Both the position numbers and the translations under genes were made by a program. 64,000 nt of DNA, taken from the NCBI RefSeq assembly GCF_014529935.1, contig NZ_JACVFC010000006.1:186001-250000 (forward strand), read 5' to 3'. The notes beneath the pieces were generated by a model. It saw nothing but the letters and a program-made list of their open reading frames with translations. It ran no database searches and was not told the origin of the DNA. Shown here one piece after another: positions 25,329 through 33,679 of the stretch (position 1 is the first letter of the stretch; each line of letters begins with the position of its first letter). This DNA is from Chitinophaga qingshengii. GTDB taxonomy: Bacteria > Bacteroidota > Bacteroidia > Chitinophagales > Chitinophagaceae.

Positions 25329-25438
25329 ACATGATGGTTTAAGTTGATTAAAATAATGCGGCCATATATCTGTAAAACGAGGCATCTGCAGAAAAAGTTA
25401 CAGTCAAATCCACCACTAGATAAGGAAGCAATATTTTA

Positions 25439-25624
25439 TCAGCCCATTCCGCAAGCGGGGCATCCATCAGCCGGAGGCTGCACCCTGGCAGTATCTGTTT
25501 TCGCCTTGATGCTGTCTTTTTTCACTTCTTTAACCGCCGGAGGTTTTGTTTGCTGGCAAGAGGTGGCAGATTGTATCGTGATACCCGCCAGCATAGCGCC
25601 CAGTAAGGATTTAGGTAGATGCAT
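25439..25624 (-). CDS. Short lipoprotein-like precursor peptide ending CPACGMG (A)
   Basis: 61 residues. MHLPKSLLGAMLAGITIQ leads to ATSC (Cys23), a Lys/Pro-rich linker (24-53), then GCPACGMG with Cys55 and Cys58. First gene of the predicted peptide A - peptide B - MNIO unit; 110 bases separate it from peptide B. A near-consensus -7 box, TACCTTTC, lies at 25651-25658. The protein is too short to be a normal lipoprotein enzyme and has no other recognisable domain. Confidence 0.8.
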   Translation of the reverse strand: MHLPKSLLGAMLAGITIQSATSCQQTKPPAVKEVKKDSIKAKTDTARVQPPADGCPACGMG

Positions 25625-25678
25625 AATAATATTTTGGGTTAAACTGGCCGGAAAGGTACAAAAAATTACCCTTTGAAC

Positions 25679-25828
25679 TTACCCGGGGAGATGCCGTATC
25701 TTTTCCGGTTTCCGGCAGGTTTCATTGCGGGCCACAAACTCCTGTTTTAACTTCTCCGCCGCCTTTTTCTCCGCAGCGCTCCCAGACCACCGCGCTTTAC
25801 ACCGCCGAATAAGCAAAAGGGTGCACCA
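25679..25828 (-). pseudogene. Coding-like remnant upstream of the peptide genes
   Basis: A minus-strand frame closed by TAA at 25679-25681 and an in-frame stop just beyond 25828 reads a helical, protein-like sequence (RWSGSAAEKKAAEKLKQEFV, later NETCRKPEKIRHLPG). No ATG is present. It looks like the 3' end of a truncated gene lying 54 bases before peptide A. Family not recognised; it may be only a remnant. Confidence 0.35.
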
Positions 25829-25877
25829 TTATCGTAATTGGATTAACTTTATGCTCCATAAAAATCGATGCAAGTAT

Positions 25878-26306
25878 ATGCAGGCCCATAAATGCCCTAA
25901 CTGTGGCGCATCTATATTCACGGATTATGTCGCCGATTCCAGCCAACGAAAAATGAAAATCAGTTGTGTGTACTGCGACTCCCGGTTTACCATCGACAAT
26001 CCCGATTACGAGCCGCCAGCTCCAGCTCATCAACGGGTGGAGGAACACGCATCCGCTATCCCTTACAACGCTTCTACCGAGTGGGACCTCAAAGTATCCC
26101 GGGCGGTGGGATATACCCTGTTTGGCATATTCCTCTTTTCTTCAGCTTCTATGTGGATAGCGGTATTGAGGGACAACAGCACCAACAGGTCCATCAGTAC
26201 CGGCCTCGCCATTGCTTTCACCCTGCTGTCGGGATTATTTTATTTCATCGGAAACAGGAGTGCCAGAAAAATAAAACGCCGGAGAGCAGCTGGTATCTTT
26301 TACTAG
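25878..26306 (+). CDS. Zinc-ribbon protein with two membrane spans
   Basis: 142 residues from the ATG at 25878; an ATG at 25851 is an alternative. Near the N-terminus CPNC and CVYC, 22 residues apart, form a zinc-ribbon; two hydrophobic spans (about 82-104 and 115-135) follow, and the end is basic (SARKIKRRR). Topology suggests a cytoplasmic ribbon anchored in the inner membrane. Function unknown. The long upstream extension back to 25725 runs through the remnant described above and is rejected. Confidence 0.7.
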   Translation: MQAHKCPNCGASIFTDYVADSSQRKMKISCVYCDSRFTIDNPDYEPPAPAHQRVEEHASAIPYNASTEWDLKVSRAVGYTLFGIFLFSSASMWIAVLRDNSTNRSISTGLAIAFTLLSGLFYFIGNRSARKIKRRRAAGIFY

Positions 26307-26355
26307 CCTGCCTGGAGACAAATTAATCCTTATAGGCCCGTTTGCCTGAATTGGA

Positions 26356-26363
26356 TATATTTG
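26356..26363 (+). promoter_or_regulatory. -7 element of hxlR gene
   Basis: TATATTTG matches TAnnTTTG and lies 24 bases before the ATG at 26388. Confidence 0.5.
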
Positions 26364-26387
26364 ACCCAACCGATATAACCGTAGCTT

Positions 26388-26726
26388 ATGTATGTAAAAA
26401 AGTTACCTGAACTGGACTATGGCGTATCCACTACTATCAAGGCGCTTGGCGGGAAATGGAAAGCCTGTATACTGGACTGTATTTATCTTGAAATTCGTCG
26501 CCCCAGTGAAATATGCCGCAATATTACCGGCTTATCCTTACGGGTATTAAATCAGCAGCTGAAAGAACTGGAAGCTGGTAATATTGTTTATAAAAAAATA
26601 TATGCAGAAGTTCCGCTGCGGGTGGAATATTATCTCACCAGCTGGGGAGAGTCGCTATGGCCGGTTATTGTAGCGATGAATGAATGGGGTAATGCTTACC
26701 GGCATCATTATGGTACGGAGAGTTAG
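26388..26726 (+). CDS. HxlR-family transcriptional regulator
   Basis: 112-residue winged-helix protein, full length for the family. KALGGKWKACILDCIYLEIRR-type opening, FRELxRxIxGLS-like helix reading EICRNITGLSLRVLNQQLKELEAG, and VPLRVEYYLTSWGESLWPVIVAMNEWG at the C-terminus are the family signature. Such regulators usually control a divergent redox or stress gene; no divergent partner is visible, only remnants and a small gene nearby. Confidence 0.92.
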   Translation: MYVKKLPELDYGVSTTIKALGGKWKACILDCIYLEIRRPSEICRNITGLSLRVLNQQLKELEAGNIVYKKIYAEVPLRVEYYLTSWGESLWPVIVAMNEWGNAYRHHYGTES

Positions 26727-26746
26727 GAACCGGGAGGAAACTATCG

Positions 26747-27110
26747 TTAAATAGAAACCTTCAACCGCTTTTTGACAAATTTTCTTTCTGCTCTACGTAA
26801 TTCTTTGCTCGTTTCAATGAAATGTTCTTTTTGTTTTTCAACAAGCCGGTACTTCTTTAAGGAAATATCCAAACGTCAGTTCCTCATCATATTCTTTGTT
26901 ATTAATATAATCTTCCAAACGAAATTTCAATTGTAACAAATGAGCGATCAATCGATCCCTCTCTGTCATCTCAGACTGTGTTTCCCTTCGCGCTGCCGAA
27001 AGTTGTTTTCTGGCTTCAGACTCCTCTCCAGGTGAAAGTTTTTCAGTTATTAACACATCATCTGCAAGCTCCTCCAGCTTCTTTTTTGAAAAACTCTTCT
27101 TCACATACAT
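26747..27110 (-). pseudogene. Frameshifted small gene, coiled-coil-like protein
   Basis: The first frame (27110 to 26838) gives 90 residues and ends abruptly. At 26871-26873 one extra base in a three-A run shifts the frame; correcting it continues the protein as EELTLDISLKKYRLVEKQ, then FIETSKELRRAERKF, ending with TAA at 26747-26749. The 364-base span is one base longer than a multiple of three. The corrected protein (about 120 residues) is charged and helical. Family unknown. Either a true mutation or a sequencing error. Confidence 0.6.
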
Positions 27111-27298
27111 AAAACATATTTTTTAACAACGTTCAGTAATCTTACTCCATCCAGAAATAATTGCCTGCCTGCTTCCTGCATGCCATATTTGTCCATATAA
27201 TGTTTCCTGATTCCAGTTTTAGGTACTAACGAAATGCAGGCTAATTCCCCATATCTTGTTAAACTCAGCTGACAGGCATATCCAATTAAACACCCCTC
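27101..27298 (-). pseudogene. 5'-truncated gene, possibly GNAT acetyltransferase
   Basis: The frame directly following the stop of the 27299 gene is open to TGA at 27101-27103 and reads RYGELACISLVPKTGIRKHY, then MDKYGMQEAGRQLFL. The YxxKYGMxxxG pattern recalls the last part of GNAT acetyltransferases. No ATG occurs near its 5' end. Its last 10 bases overlap the start of the frameshifted gene at 27110 (ATGTATGTGA), so the two once formed an operon. Confidence 0.4.
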
Positions 27299-28138
27299 TC
27301 ACTTCTTCACTACCCTAAACCCTAAATTACTAAACGACGCCCCACGTTTCACGCTACCGATATCCACGGAATTAAAAAATCCGCAGGCGTTTTTACTGCA
27401 CCACCAGGAACCACCACGAGCGTGTACCAACCGGCTGCCGGCCTTGTCAGTAGGCAGGTGGCCTTCGCAGTATTCAAAAACGTTCCCGTATATATCGTAT
27501 AGCCCCCAGGGGTTGGGTTTAAAACTGGCTACGGGCGCGGTATACATGTAGCCGTCGGAGCTGTCGGCCTGAAGATGGTCACGGCCATGCCATATATTGG
27601 CGTAGGTAGAAAGAGGGGGCATATCATTACCCCAGAAGTAAGTAGTGGACGCACCTGCACGGGAGGCGATCTCCCATTCATCCAGGGTGGGCAGTCTCAC
27701 GCCGGCCCATTCACAATAGGCTATCGCATCGCGGTAGCTGATGGTTGCAACCGGATGGTTCATTTTATTTTCGATACCACCCCGGCTGATACCATTAGGA
27801 TAACGCCAGCAAGCGGTGGAATCCTGGAGCCAGCGGAACTCACGCAGTCCGGGTGTGAAAACCTGTCCGCTTTTGTTACGCTCTGCATCGGTAACGTAGC
27901 CGGTGGCCTGCACAAATTTTTCAAATTCGGCGTTGGTCAGTTCGGTGGCTGCGATATCAAATCCGTTGGTGTGCACCGTCCGTAAGGGATTGTTGATATA
28001 TCCTTTTTTGCCAAGCGTATAGTCGCCAGCCGGTATATGTACAAAGTGCTGCGACTGTCCGTTAACAGCATTTACCCCGGCCAGCAGCAGCAGGACCGGG
28101 GTAAATCGTTGCAGACAATATGTTAAAAATCCGCTCAT
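27299..28138 (-). CDS. Formylglycine-generating-enzyme-fold (SUMF1) protein
   Basis: 279 residues with a signal peptide (about 1-28), hence periplasmic or surface. The FGE-sulfatase fold is shown by HIPAGDYTLG, ELTNAEFEKFVQATGYVTDAE, VRLPTLDEWEIASRAG and RGGSWWCSKNACGFF, and ends GFRVVKK. Its start overlaps the stop of the gene at 28135 by ATGA, so the two are translationally coupled. No sulfatase is in the window, so it may act as a general secreted FGE-like protein rather than a sulfatase activator. Confidence 0.9.
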   Translation of the reverse strand: MSGFLTYCLQRFTPVLLLLAGVNAVNGQSQHFVHIPAGDYTLGKKGYINNPLRTVHTNGFDIAATELTNAEFEKFVQATGYVTDAERNKSGQVFTPGLREFRWLQDSTACWRYPNGISRGGIENKMNHPVATISYRDAIAYCEWAGVRLPTLDEWEIASRAGASTTYFWGNDMPPLSTYANIWHGRDHLQADSSDGYMYTAPVASFKPNPWGLYDIYGNVFEYCEGHLPTDKAGSRLVHARGGSWWCSKNACGFFNSVDIGSVKRGASFSNLGFRVVKK

Positions 28139-28869
28139 TTACGGATGGTATTGTAATAGTCAGTGGCTCTTTTTATAATCAGGTCTTCGTTGCCTTTATT
28201 ATAGTCGATATAGGACTGGTAGTCCGCATTATCGCCGTACAATTTCCGGTATGACTGGGAAACCATGAATGGATTGTATTCATTGTTTTTCATCAACAAC
28301 ATCAACAATGTCAGCAGGTCGCGGTCTTTCTGATCTTTGTTGTATGTTTCAATGATAAAGGGGATCATTTCCCGTCCGTTGATTTCCACGATAGCCATCT
28401 TGTAATTGGCCCCCATTCTTTTGCTGCGGTTTACAGACTCCTTGATCAGCGCCATTACAGAATCGCGGTTGCTGATCAGGAACTTGCTCTGCCGGTCGCT
28501 CCAGACACTTTCCTCCATACCATCGGCCATCTGGCCGAATATCTTTTTGTCCTCATCCTGGATAGGCGGCCGGACATCGCAGTTCTGGGCACTGATCTCA
28601 GCATGAATCATATGGTAAGTAAACTTCTCCCGTAAAGACAACGGCAGGTAATCCTTGTTCTCCATGGGGGAGCTATCGTCCTCTTTATAAGGGATCTTGT
28701 CGATCAACGCCTTTACTTTGGCCAGCCCATAAGGAGGTACCGTTAATTTTCTTCTGTACTCTGCGTAGGCCAGGCTGGACTTACTGGGATTTTTCCATTC
28801 CGGTGGCTCTTCCTGGGCCGAGAGGCGTAAACATCCTAAAATGGCGGCAACAAACATCAGGTATTTCAT
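28135..28869 (-). CDS. Secreted protein of unknown function
   Basis: 244 residues with an N-terminal signal (ML-type MFVAAILGCLRLSAQ), then charged, mostly helical sequence without a recognisable domain. It lies 39 bases after a TonB-dependent receptor and overlaps the FGE-like gene downstream by four bases, forming a three-gene operon. I do not recognise the family. Confidence 0.75.
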   Translation of the reverse strand: MKYLMFVAAILGCLRLSAQEEPPEWKNPSKSSLAYAEYRRKLTVPPYGLAKVKALIDKIPYKEDDSSPMENKDYLPLSLREKFTYHMIHAEISAQNCDVRPPIQDEDKKIFGQMADGMEESVWSDRQSKFLISNRDSVMALIKESVNRSKRMGANYKMAIVEINGREMIPFIIETYNKDQKDRDLLTLLMLLMKNNEYNPFMVSQSYRKLYGDNADYQSYIDYNKGNEDLIIKRATDYYNTIRK

Positions 28870-28908
28870 GTTTTTCTGTTTAGACTGCTAAATTAAGACA
28901 TCTTCGCA

Positions 28909-31089
28909 TTATTTAACCCTCCTGGACTCACTTTCAAGACCGGAGCTACGCTCCCGTACCTTTGCCAGTTTCACGTTACCGAAGCGGTAACTGAAGCCCA
29001 ACCGAAGCTGGCGGGAATCGTCGTATCCTTTGTTCCGGTAGTACAGGCCGTCGAAATCCCGGACACCGTACCAGCGGGCAGTCTGAAAGAGATCGTTGAT
29101 GCCGATCCGCACCGTGCCCTGATCTTTCAGCACCTTCCGTTGCACCCCGATATTCATTTGCCAATTATGTTTGCTTCGCTGGAAACCGCCGTAGATATCC
29201 GGTGACTGATAATTACCACTCACCTCCGCCTGTGTTTTTTTATCAAGATCAAAAACCTGCTGTACGTTGAGCTGTACAGTGTTCACAGCGATGGTCGCCT
29301 GCCGGCGTTCATCAAAAGTGATCTGGTTTTGTTTATAGAAGGCGTTTACATTGGCCGAAATGCTCCACCAGGGCAGTGGCGACACATTAGACGACAGGTT
29401 CAGCGCCAGCAGATGCTGCGAGCCTACGTTCTTTGGTGTCATCACCATTTTGTTGCCATCGATACTATCCGATATCGGCACAAACATATCACGGCGATGG
29501 GTATACGTTAATGTAGCCGAGATAATGCCCGTAGCATTATACCCCATGCTGACGCTGTTGGAGTACTGTGGACGCAGGAATGCATTCCCCTGCCAGGAGG
29601 ACAGTTCATCCAGTTGATAGGAGAATGGATTCAGGTCTGTATACGTAGGACGATCTATTTTCCGGTTGTACAGCAGCGAAAAATGATGCAGTTCCGAAGG
29701 GCGGTAGGACAATTGCATGGATGGGAAGAAGTCCACATAACGGTTACTTACCTGCTGCGTAGTATCCTTGGCGGTAGTCTGCGTTTTTGCATGCAATACA
29801 CCATCCGCAATAGTTTGCTCTACCCGCAAACCTGCCTGTAGCTTCCACCGCCCCCATTGCTGGTCGGCCATTGCGTAGGCGGCGTATACTTTTTCATCGT
29901 ACCGGAAGGTATTGCTTTTCCGTTCATTCAGCAAGTCTGCGTTGCCTTTTACATCAAAAATCTGTACCCGGTTATCACTCACGACTGCATTTCCTTTCAC
30001 ACCGGCATAAATTTTACCGCGCTGTACAGGTTGTTCGTAGTCGGCTTTGATACCGTAGATGTTGATATCGCTGTTATTGAAAGTACGCAGCGTATACTGG
30101 TCTGTTTCCGTAACACTATCGGCTTTCAGGAAATGGTTGTACAGGATATTTTTGATACGGGCACGGTAATAGCCGTAATCCAGGTCGGTAGTGAATAGCC
30201 GGCCCGTTGTATCCTTGTATTGGTAATTAACATTATAGTTCTTCCAGTTTTGTTTCTGGGAATAATAGTCGTTGGTAGCTTTCAGCATGGATGTTAACTG
30301 TCCGGTAGCCGCATCCGAAAGGTATGTCGTGGTATTGGTCATACCCGGACCGAAGTATAGATTGGCATTCATCATAACGCCCAGGGTATGCCGGCTGTTG
30401 ATGTTATAATCGGCGCCCAGTTTGAAATTTACGGGGTTACGCATATCCACATCCCGGGTGCGGTTGTCGATAATTTCTCCTTCCTGTATCCGGTAAAAAT
30501 CATATTCCATGTTATGATACCCGAAGTAGTGATTGTAGTTACCATACAGGTTAAATTTACCTGTGCGGTAATTGAGATTGAGGGCAGCCTCTGTTTTCGG
30601 TGTTTGTCCGAAATGCATACCGGCGGCGATATCTCCATTAAATCCGGAGGCTGTGTTTTTCTTCAGCCGGATGTTGATAATACCGCCGCTGCCGGCCGCA
30701 TCGTATTTACTGGATGGATTCGGCAACATTTCAATACTATGAATATTGGCGGATTGCAATGATTTCAGTAATGCCGCCAGCGCGTCGCCCTGCATGTAGG
30801 TAGGCTTACCATCGATATACACCGTTACACCGGACTTTCCGTTCAGGGAGATGTTATTGGTGGGGTCTACCATTACGCCCGGAGAGCGTTTCAACAGTTC
30901 CAGTGCGTTGCTTCCCATAGCGTTTACACTGTTACTGACATTGTATACTATTTTGCCATCTTTAAATTCCACCGGTTTCTTTTTAGATACAATGGAGATT
31001 TCCTTCAATTCCTTAATGGTCGAGTCTTTCTTTTGGGCAGTTACGTAGGCGGGTAAACTGACCAGCACCAACAAGATAAATTTATGCAT
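28909..31089 (-). CDS. TonB-dependent receptor, outer-membrane beta-barrel family
   Basis: 726 residues from the ATG at 31089. Signal peptide (1-18), then a short plug (about 25-145, ALELLKRSPGVMVDP, GKSGVTVYIDGKPTYM, NPSSKYDAAGSGGIINI) and a large barrel with aromatic strand ends. It lacks the N-terminal carboxypeptidase-D-like and STN domains, matching the short OMP_b-brl_3 type. No SusD partner. First gene of the 31089-27299 operon; the substrate is unknown. Confidence 0.92.
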   Translation of the reverse strand: MHKFILLVLVSLPAYVTAQKKDSTIKELKEISIVSKKKPVEFKDGKIVYNVSNSVNAMGSNALELLKRSPGVMVDPTNNISLNGKSGVTVYIDGKPTYMQGDALAALLKSLQSANIHSIEMLPNPSSKYDAAGSGGIINIRLKKNTASGFNGDIAAGMHFGQTPKTEAALNLNYRTGKFNLYGNYNHYFGYHNMEYDFYRIQEGEIIDNRTRDVDMRNPVNFKLGADYNINSRHTLGVMMNANLYFGPGMTNTTTYLSDAATGQLTSMLKATNDYYSQKQNWKNYNVNYQYKDTTGRLFTTDLDYGYYRARIKNILYNHFLKADSVTETDQYTLRTFNNSDINIYGIKADYEQPVQRGKIYAGVKGNAVVSDNRVQIFDVKGNADLLNERKSNTFRYDEKVYAAYAMADQQWGRWKLQAGLRVEQTIADGVLHAKTQTTAKDTTQQVSNRYVDFFPSMQLSYRPSELHHFSLLYNRKIDRPTYTDLNPFSYQLDELSSWQGNAFLRPQYSNSVSMGYNATGIISATLTYTHRRDMFVPISDSIDGNKMVMTPKNVGSQHLLALNLSSNVSPLPWWSISANVNAFYKQNQITFDERRQATIAVNTVQLNVQQVFDLDKKTQAEVSGNYQSPDIYGGFQRSKHNWQMNIGVQRKVLKDQGTVRIGINDLFQTARWYGVRDFDGLYYRNKGYDDSRQLRLGFSYRFGNVKLAKVRERSSGLESESRRVK

Positions 31090-31153
31090 ACAGTACAATC
31101 AAAGCATACAAAATACTGAAGGGATATGGATTCTAATAACCATTCATAAAAAA

Positions 31154-31173
31154 GCCGGGAATATTTTCCCGGC
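31154..31173 (-). terminator. Terminator after membrane protein gene
   Basis: GCCGGGAA / TTCCCGGC stem, 4-base loop, followed on the minus strand by TTTTTTA. It lies 10 bases after the stop at 31184. Confidence 0.8.
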
Positions 31174-31183
31174 CTTTCAGGTG

Positions 31184-31729
31184 TTATTCAACTGTCGTCA
31201 AATCAGTGATCATCCCACGAATCTCTTTCACGTATTTACCGTAGTACATATCTAATCCCCATTCTGTGGCCGCGCCTATCAAAGCTACAAGTCCCACAAA
31301 TGCGACTACCAGTACCATGATTACTTTTGCATCAACATTTCCGTCAATTATTTTCAGTATATAAGGCACTTCCATCATGCCATACATGGTTATAAAACCG
31401 AGGGCCAGTACCACTATGATGTAAGAAAAAGCGCGGTACATTTCCAGGTGAATTTTGATTTCATAATACGTACTATACAAATGTTCCCGGGTAGATAAAT
31501 CTGCGCTGGTTAATCGCTGATAAAAGAGATAAAATTTAAAGAGATAATAAGCGGATATGGACATGGTGACAGCATAGAGGCAATAGTAACCCACTGTCAT
31601 TGTGGAGTTCATGGTAAGATAACGAGGCAGGAGCGACAACAGGATGAGGCCCAGTACCTGCAGCATACCTTCCTGCTTCATTTGTTTCCTGATCTTGTTT
31701 ACAGGCTGAATAGCGTTATTGTGATGCAT
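31184..31729 (-). CDS. Membrane protein, orphan paralog of sigma-partner protein
   Basis: 181 residues with about four membrane spans. It aligns along its length with the protein at 38464-39060: VNKIRKQMKQEG versus VERIRQYVKREG, YYCLY versus YYSLY, ADLSTREHLYSTYYEI versus TALSTREHLDEVYYDI, GKYVKEIRG versus GRYLKEIKK. The paralog is encoded with an ECF sigma factor; this copy has no sigma gene nearby and lacks the N-terminal QSLWN segment. Possibly an anti-sigma-like regulator that has lost its partner. Confidence 0.75.
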   Translation of the reverse strand: MHHNNAIQPVNKIRKQMKQEGMLQVLGLILLSLLPRYLTMNSTMTVGYYCLYAVTMSISAYYLFKFYLFYQRLTSADLSTREHLYSTYYEIKIHLEMYRAFSYIIVVLALGFITMYGMMEVPYILKIIDGNVDAKVIMVLVVAFVGLVALIGAATEWGLDMYYGKYVKEIRGMITDLTTVE

Positions 31730-31757
31730 ATGAATTAGTTTTTTCGTGTGGTAAATA

Positions 31758-32615
31758 TTAGTTCAGAACGGGTGTAACGGTATATCCTTTTTTGCGGAGC
31801 AGTGCTATGACACCGGTGTCACCTGCCAGATGCCCGGAGCCTACAGCAAAGAAGCAGCTGTTGGCCTTCATCATGTCCGGCATCCTGTCCGCCCAATTGG
31901 TATTGCGGCGTGTCAGCAGCCAGTAGGTCATATCCTGATCGCCCATTTCCTGGCGAAGTACATCAATGTTTTCCGTTTTATAGGCATTGATCATGCGGGC
32001 AGTCATCGTTTGCTGGGAATCGAGGGTGGTGAGGTATTTAAAGAAGTATTCATCAGAAAAACCTTTATTCATATAATCCACTTGTTCCTCCATTGTTTCC
32101 AGCATAGCGATTTTCATTTTTTGCTGCTGTGCGCGTTGGTATAATATTGATTCGAGGTTTACTTGTTGGGGGCAGCTGAAGCTCAGCTGAGCGAAAATAC
32201 TCACCAGGGCGCTCAGCCGTATGCTGTCGAAACGTTGCAGGGGTACGCCTGCGCGGGCGCGCAGCACCGAATCGATGAGCGCGTATTTTTCTTTGGACAG
32301 TCGCTGACTTTGGGGAATGTCTGACCGGACTGCTCTTTGTGCCACTTTCAGTTCAGCAGGATCGAAGATATTGGCTTCCATTACCAGTTGTGCTGTACCG
32401 GAAAATGCTTCTTTTACATTTTCCCTGAGCATAAAATCATCTTTACACAGCAGGTGAAAGGTACCAAACAGGTAAGAGGGTTTATCGAGTCCGTTACCGG
32501 AAATCTTCCACAGCAGGGCTTTTTCCGTGGGTGATGGCGTGGCGGCATGAACAGCAGTAGTAAGAGTACCTATAACAGCAATGGCGAAGGAGAGTTTTCT
32601 GCGTAAATGTTTCAT
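31758..32615 (-). CDS. TraB/GumN-family protein
   Basis: 285 residues with a signal peptide (1-24). The hallmark LLWKISGNGLDKPSYLFGTF near residue 33 and the GSGHLAGDTGVIALLRKKGY at the end define the TraB/GumN fold, related to Tiki metalloproteases. The first GxH-like motif (FGTFHLL) and the second (VGSGHLAG) are intact, so a metal site is plausible. Periplasmic or surface; substrate unknown. Confidence 0.93.
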   Translation of the reverse strand: MKHLRRKLSFAIAVIGTLTTAVHAATPSPTEKALLWKISGNGLDKPSYLFGTFHLLCKDDFMLRENVKEAFSGTAQLVMEANIFDPAELKVAQRAVRSDIPQSQRLSKEKYALIDSVLRARAGVPLQRFDSIRLSALVSIFAQLSFSCPQQVNLESILYQRAQQQKMKIAMLETMEEQVDYMNKGFSDEYFFKYLTTLDSQQTMTARMINAYKTENIDVLRQEMGDQDMTYWLLTRRNTNWADRMPDMMKANSCFFAVGSGHLAGDTGVIALLRKKGYTVTPVLN

Positions 32616-32731
32616 CGTTAAAAAGTTTATTTACAGTATTAGTTGCTGCAGATAAACTTTTGTTACACTTTTACGAAAAAAAATTTCCGGCACTAAGAAT
32701 AGTACCGGATCAGATTCTAAGTGGATACAGT

Positions 32732-33652
32732 TCAGATATCTATCATTTCCTGTGCAGCTTCCATAGGTACGTCTGTTCCTGCGTCGATCACTCCTATGAG
32801 TGAGTATTTTCCTTTGGGTAGTTTATCGGGTATTACAAATTCCACCACACGTCGTTGTTCAGGGAACAAGGGAAACATGGGTACATCGATCTTTGTTTTA
32901 TCGCCTGTAGCGATATTGGACAGCTCCAGATAGCTGTTACATTCCAGCTGCACCGTCCCGGTATTCTGGCATACGATATGACATACCCGGGCGCTGGTAT
33001 CGGCGTGGTCGAAGGAGAGTATCTTCACATCTTTATAGGTAAGGGATGGGGGTGTCTGATAAAGGTGTATTCCTATCCTCACTTTATTTTGCACATTCGT
33101 TTTCAGGCCGGTAGGTGATTCTACCACCTGTTCTTCCGTCGTTTCGAAGAAGAGCATGGTCCATTTCATTTCACCGGTAGCGGCGGCAGAATCGGGTACC
33201 TGCATTTTAATCGGAATATCGAGGGTTTGCCCCGTATCTACTTCCGCAAACGTCCTATCCAGTTTTACCCAGCGGGAGCAGGATCGTTCGGTGGAGCCGG
33301 GTGCGGTATAAACATGTGCGCCCGTTGAATCCCTGATCCAGTCGCTGAGGTACAGCGAAAATTGTTTCTTTTTGTTCAGGTGGTTGACGATAAACACGTG
33401 GGCAGTACCGGTTTGCCCGTTATTCAGTTTAAAGTCAACCGTCGATGGTTTTATGGTCAATCCTCTTCTTTCAGCAGCGCTATCCGCCGCTTTTTTGGGA
33501 CTCCTGGGTGCGGGTGGCAAACCAGGAGTCATTTTTGATCTGCTGGTATCAACAGCAAGCCCTGTGGGTATACTTTTTTTACCGGTGGTATCCTGGGCCT
33601 TTATAAACAGAACGCTGAACAGCAGGAATAATAATAGCATCAACTGTTTCAT
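32732..33652 (-). CDS. Putative periplasmic fimbrial-chaperone-like protein
   Basis: 306 residues with signal peptide (1-19), a Pro/Ser-rich linker, then two beta-rich domains. LTIKPSTVDFKLNNGQTGT opens an immunoglobulin-like domain with HVFIVNHLNKKKQF, the kind of sequence seen in DUF916/PapD-like chaperones; the second domain ends DVPMFPLFPEQRRVVEFVIP. It lies downstream of a Crp-type regulator and an usher-like barrel, which suggests it handles the subunit encoded at 37602. This is a fold-level guess without a catalytic motif to test. Confidence 0.55.
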   Translation of the reverse strand: MKQLMLLLFLLFSVLFIKAQDTTGKKSIPTGLAVDTSRSKMTPGLPPAPRSPKKAADSAAERRGLTIKPSTVDFKLNNGQTGTAHVFIVNHLNKKKQFSLYLSDWIRDSTGAHVYTAPGSTERSCSRWVKLDRTFAEVDTGQTLDIPIKMQVPDSAAATGEMKWTMLFFETTEEQVVESPTGLKTNVQNKVRIGIHLYQTPPSLTYKDVKILSFDHADTSARVCHIVCQNTGTVQLECNSYLELSNIATGDKTKIDVPMFPLFPEQRRVVEFVIPDKLPKGKYSLIGVIDAGTDVPMEAAQEMIDI

Positions 33653-33679
33653 AGCACGGTAGAATTTGATGATATTGAA

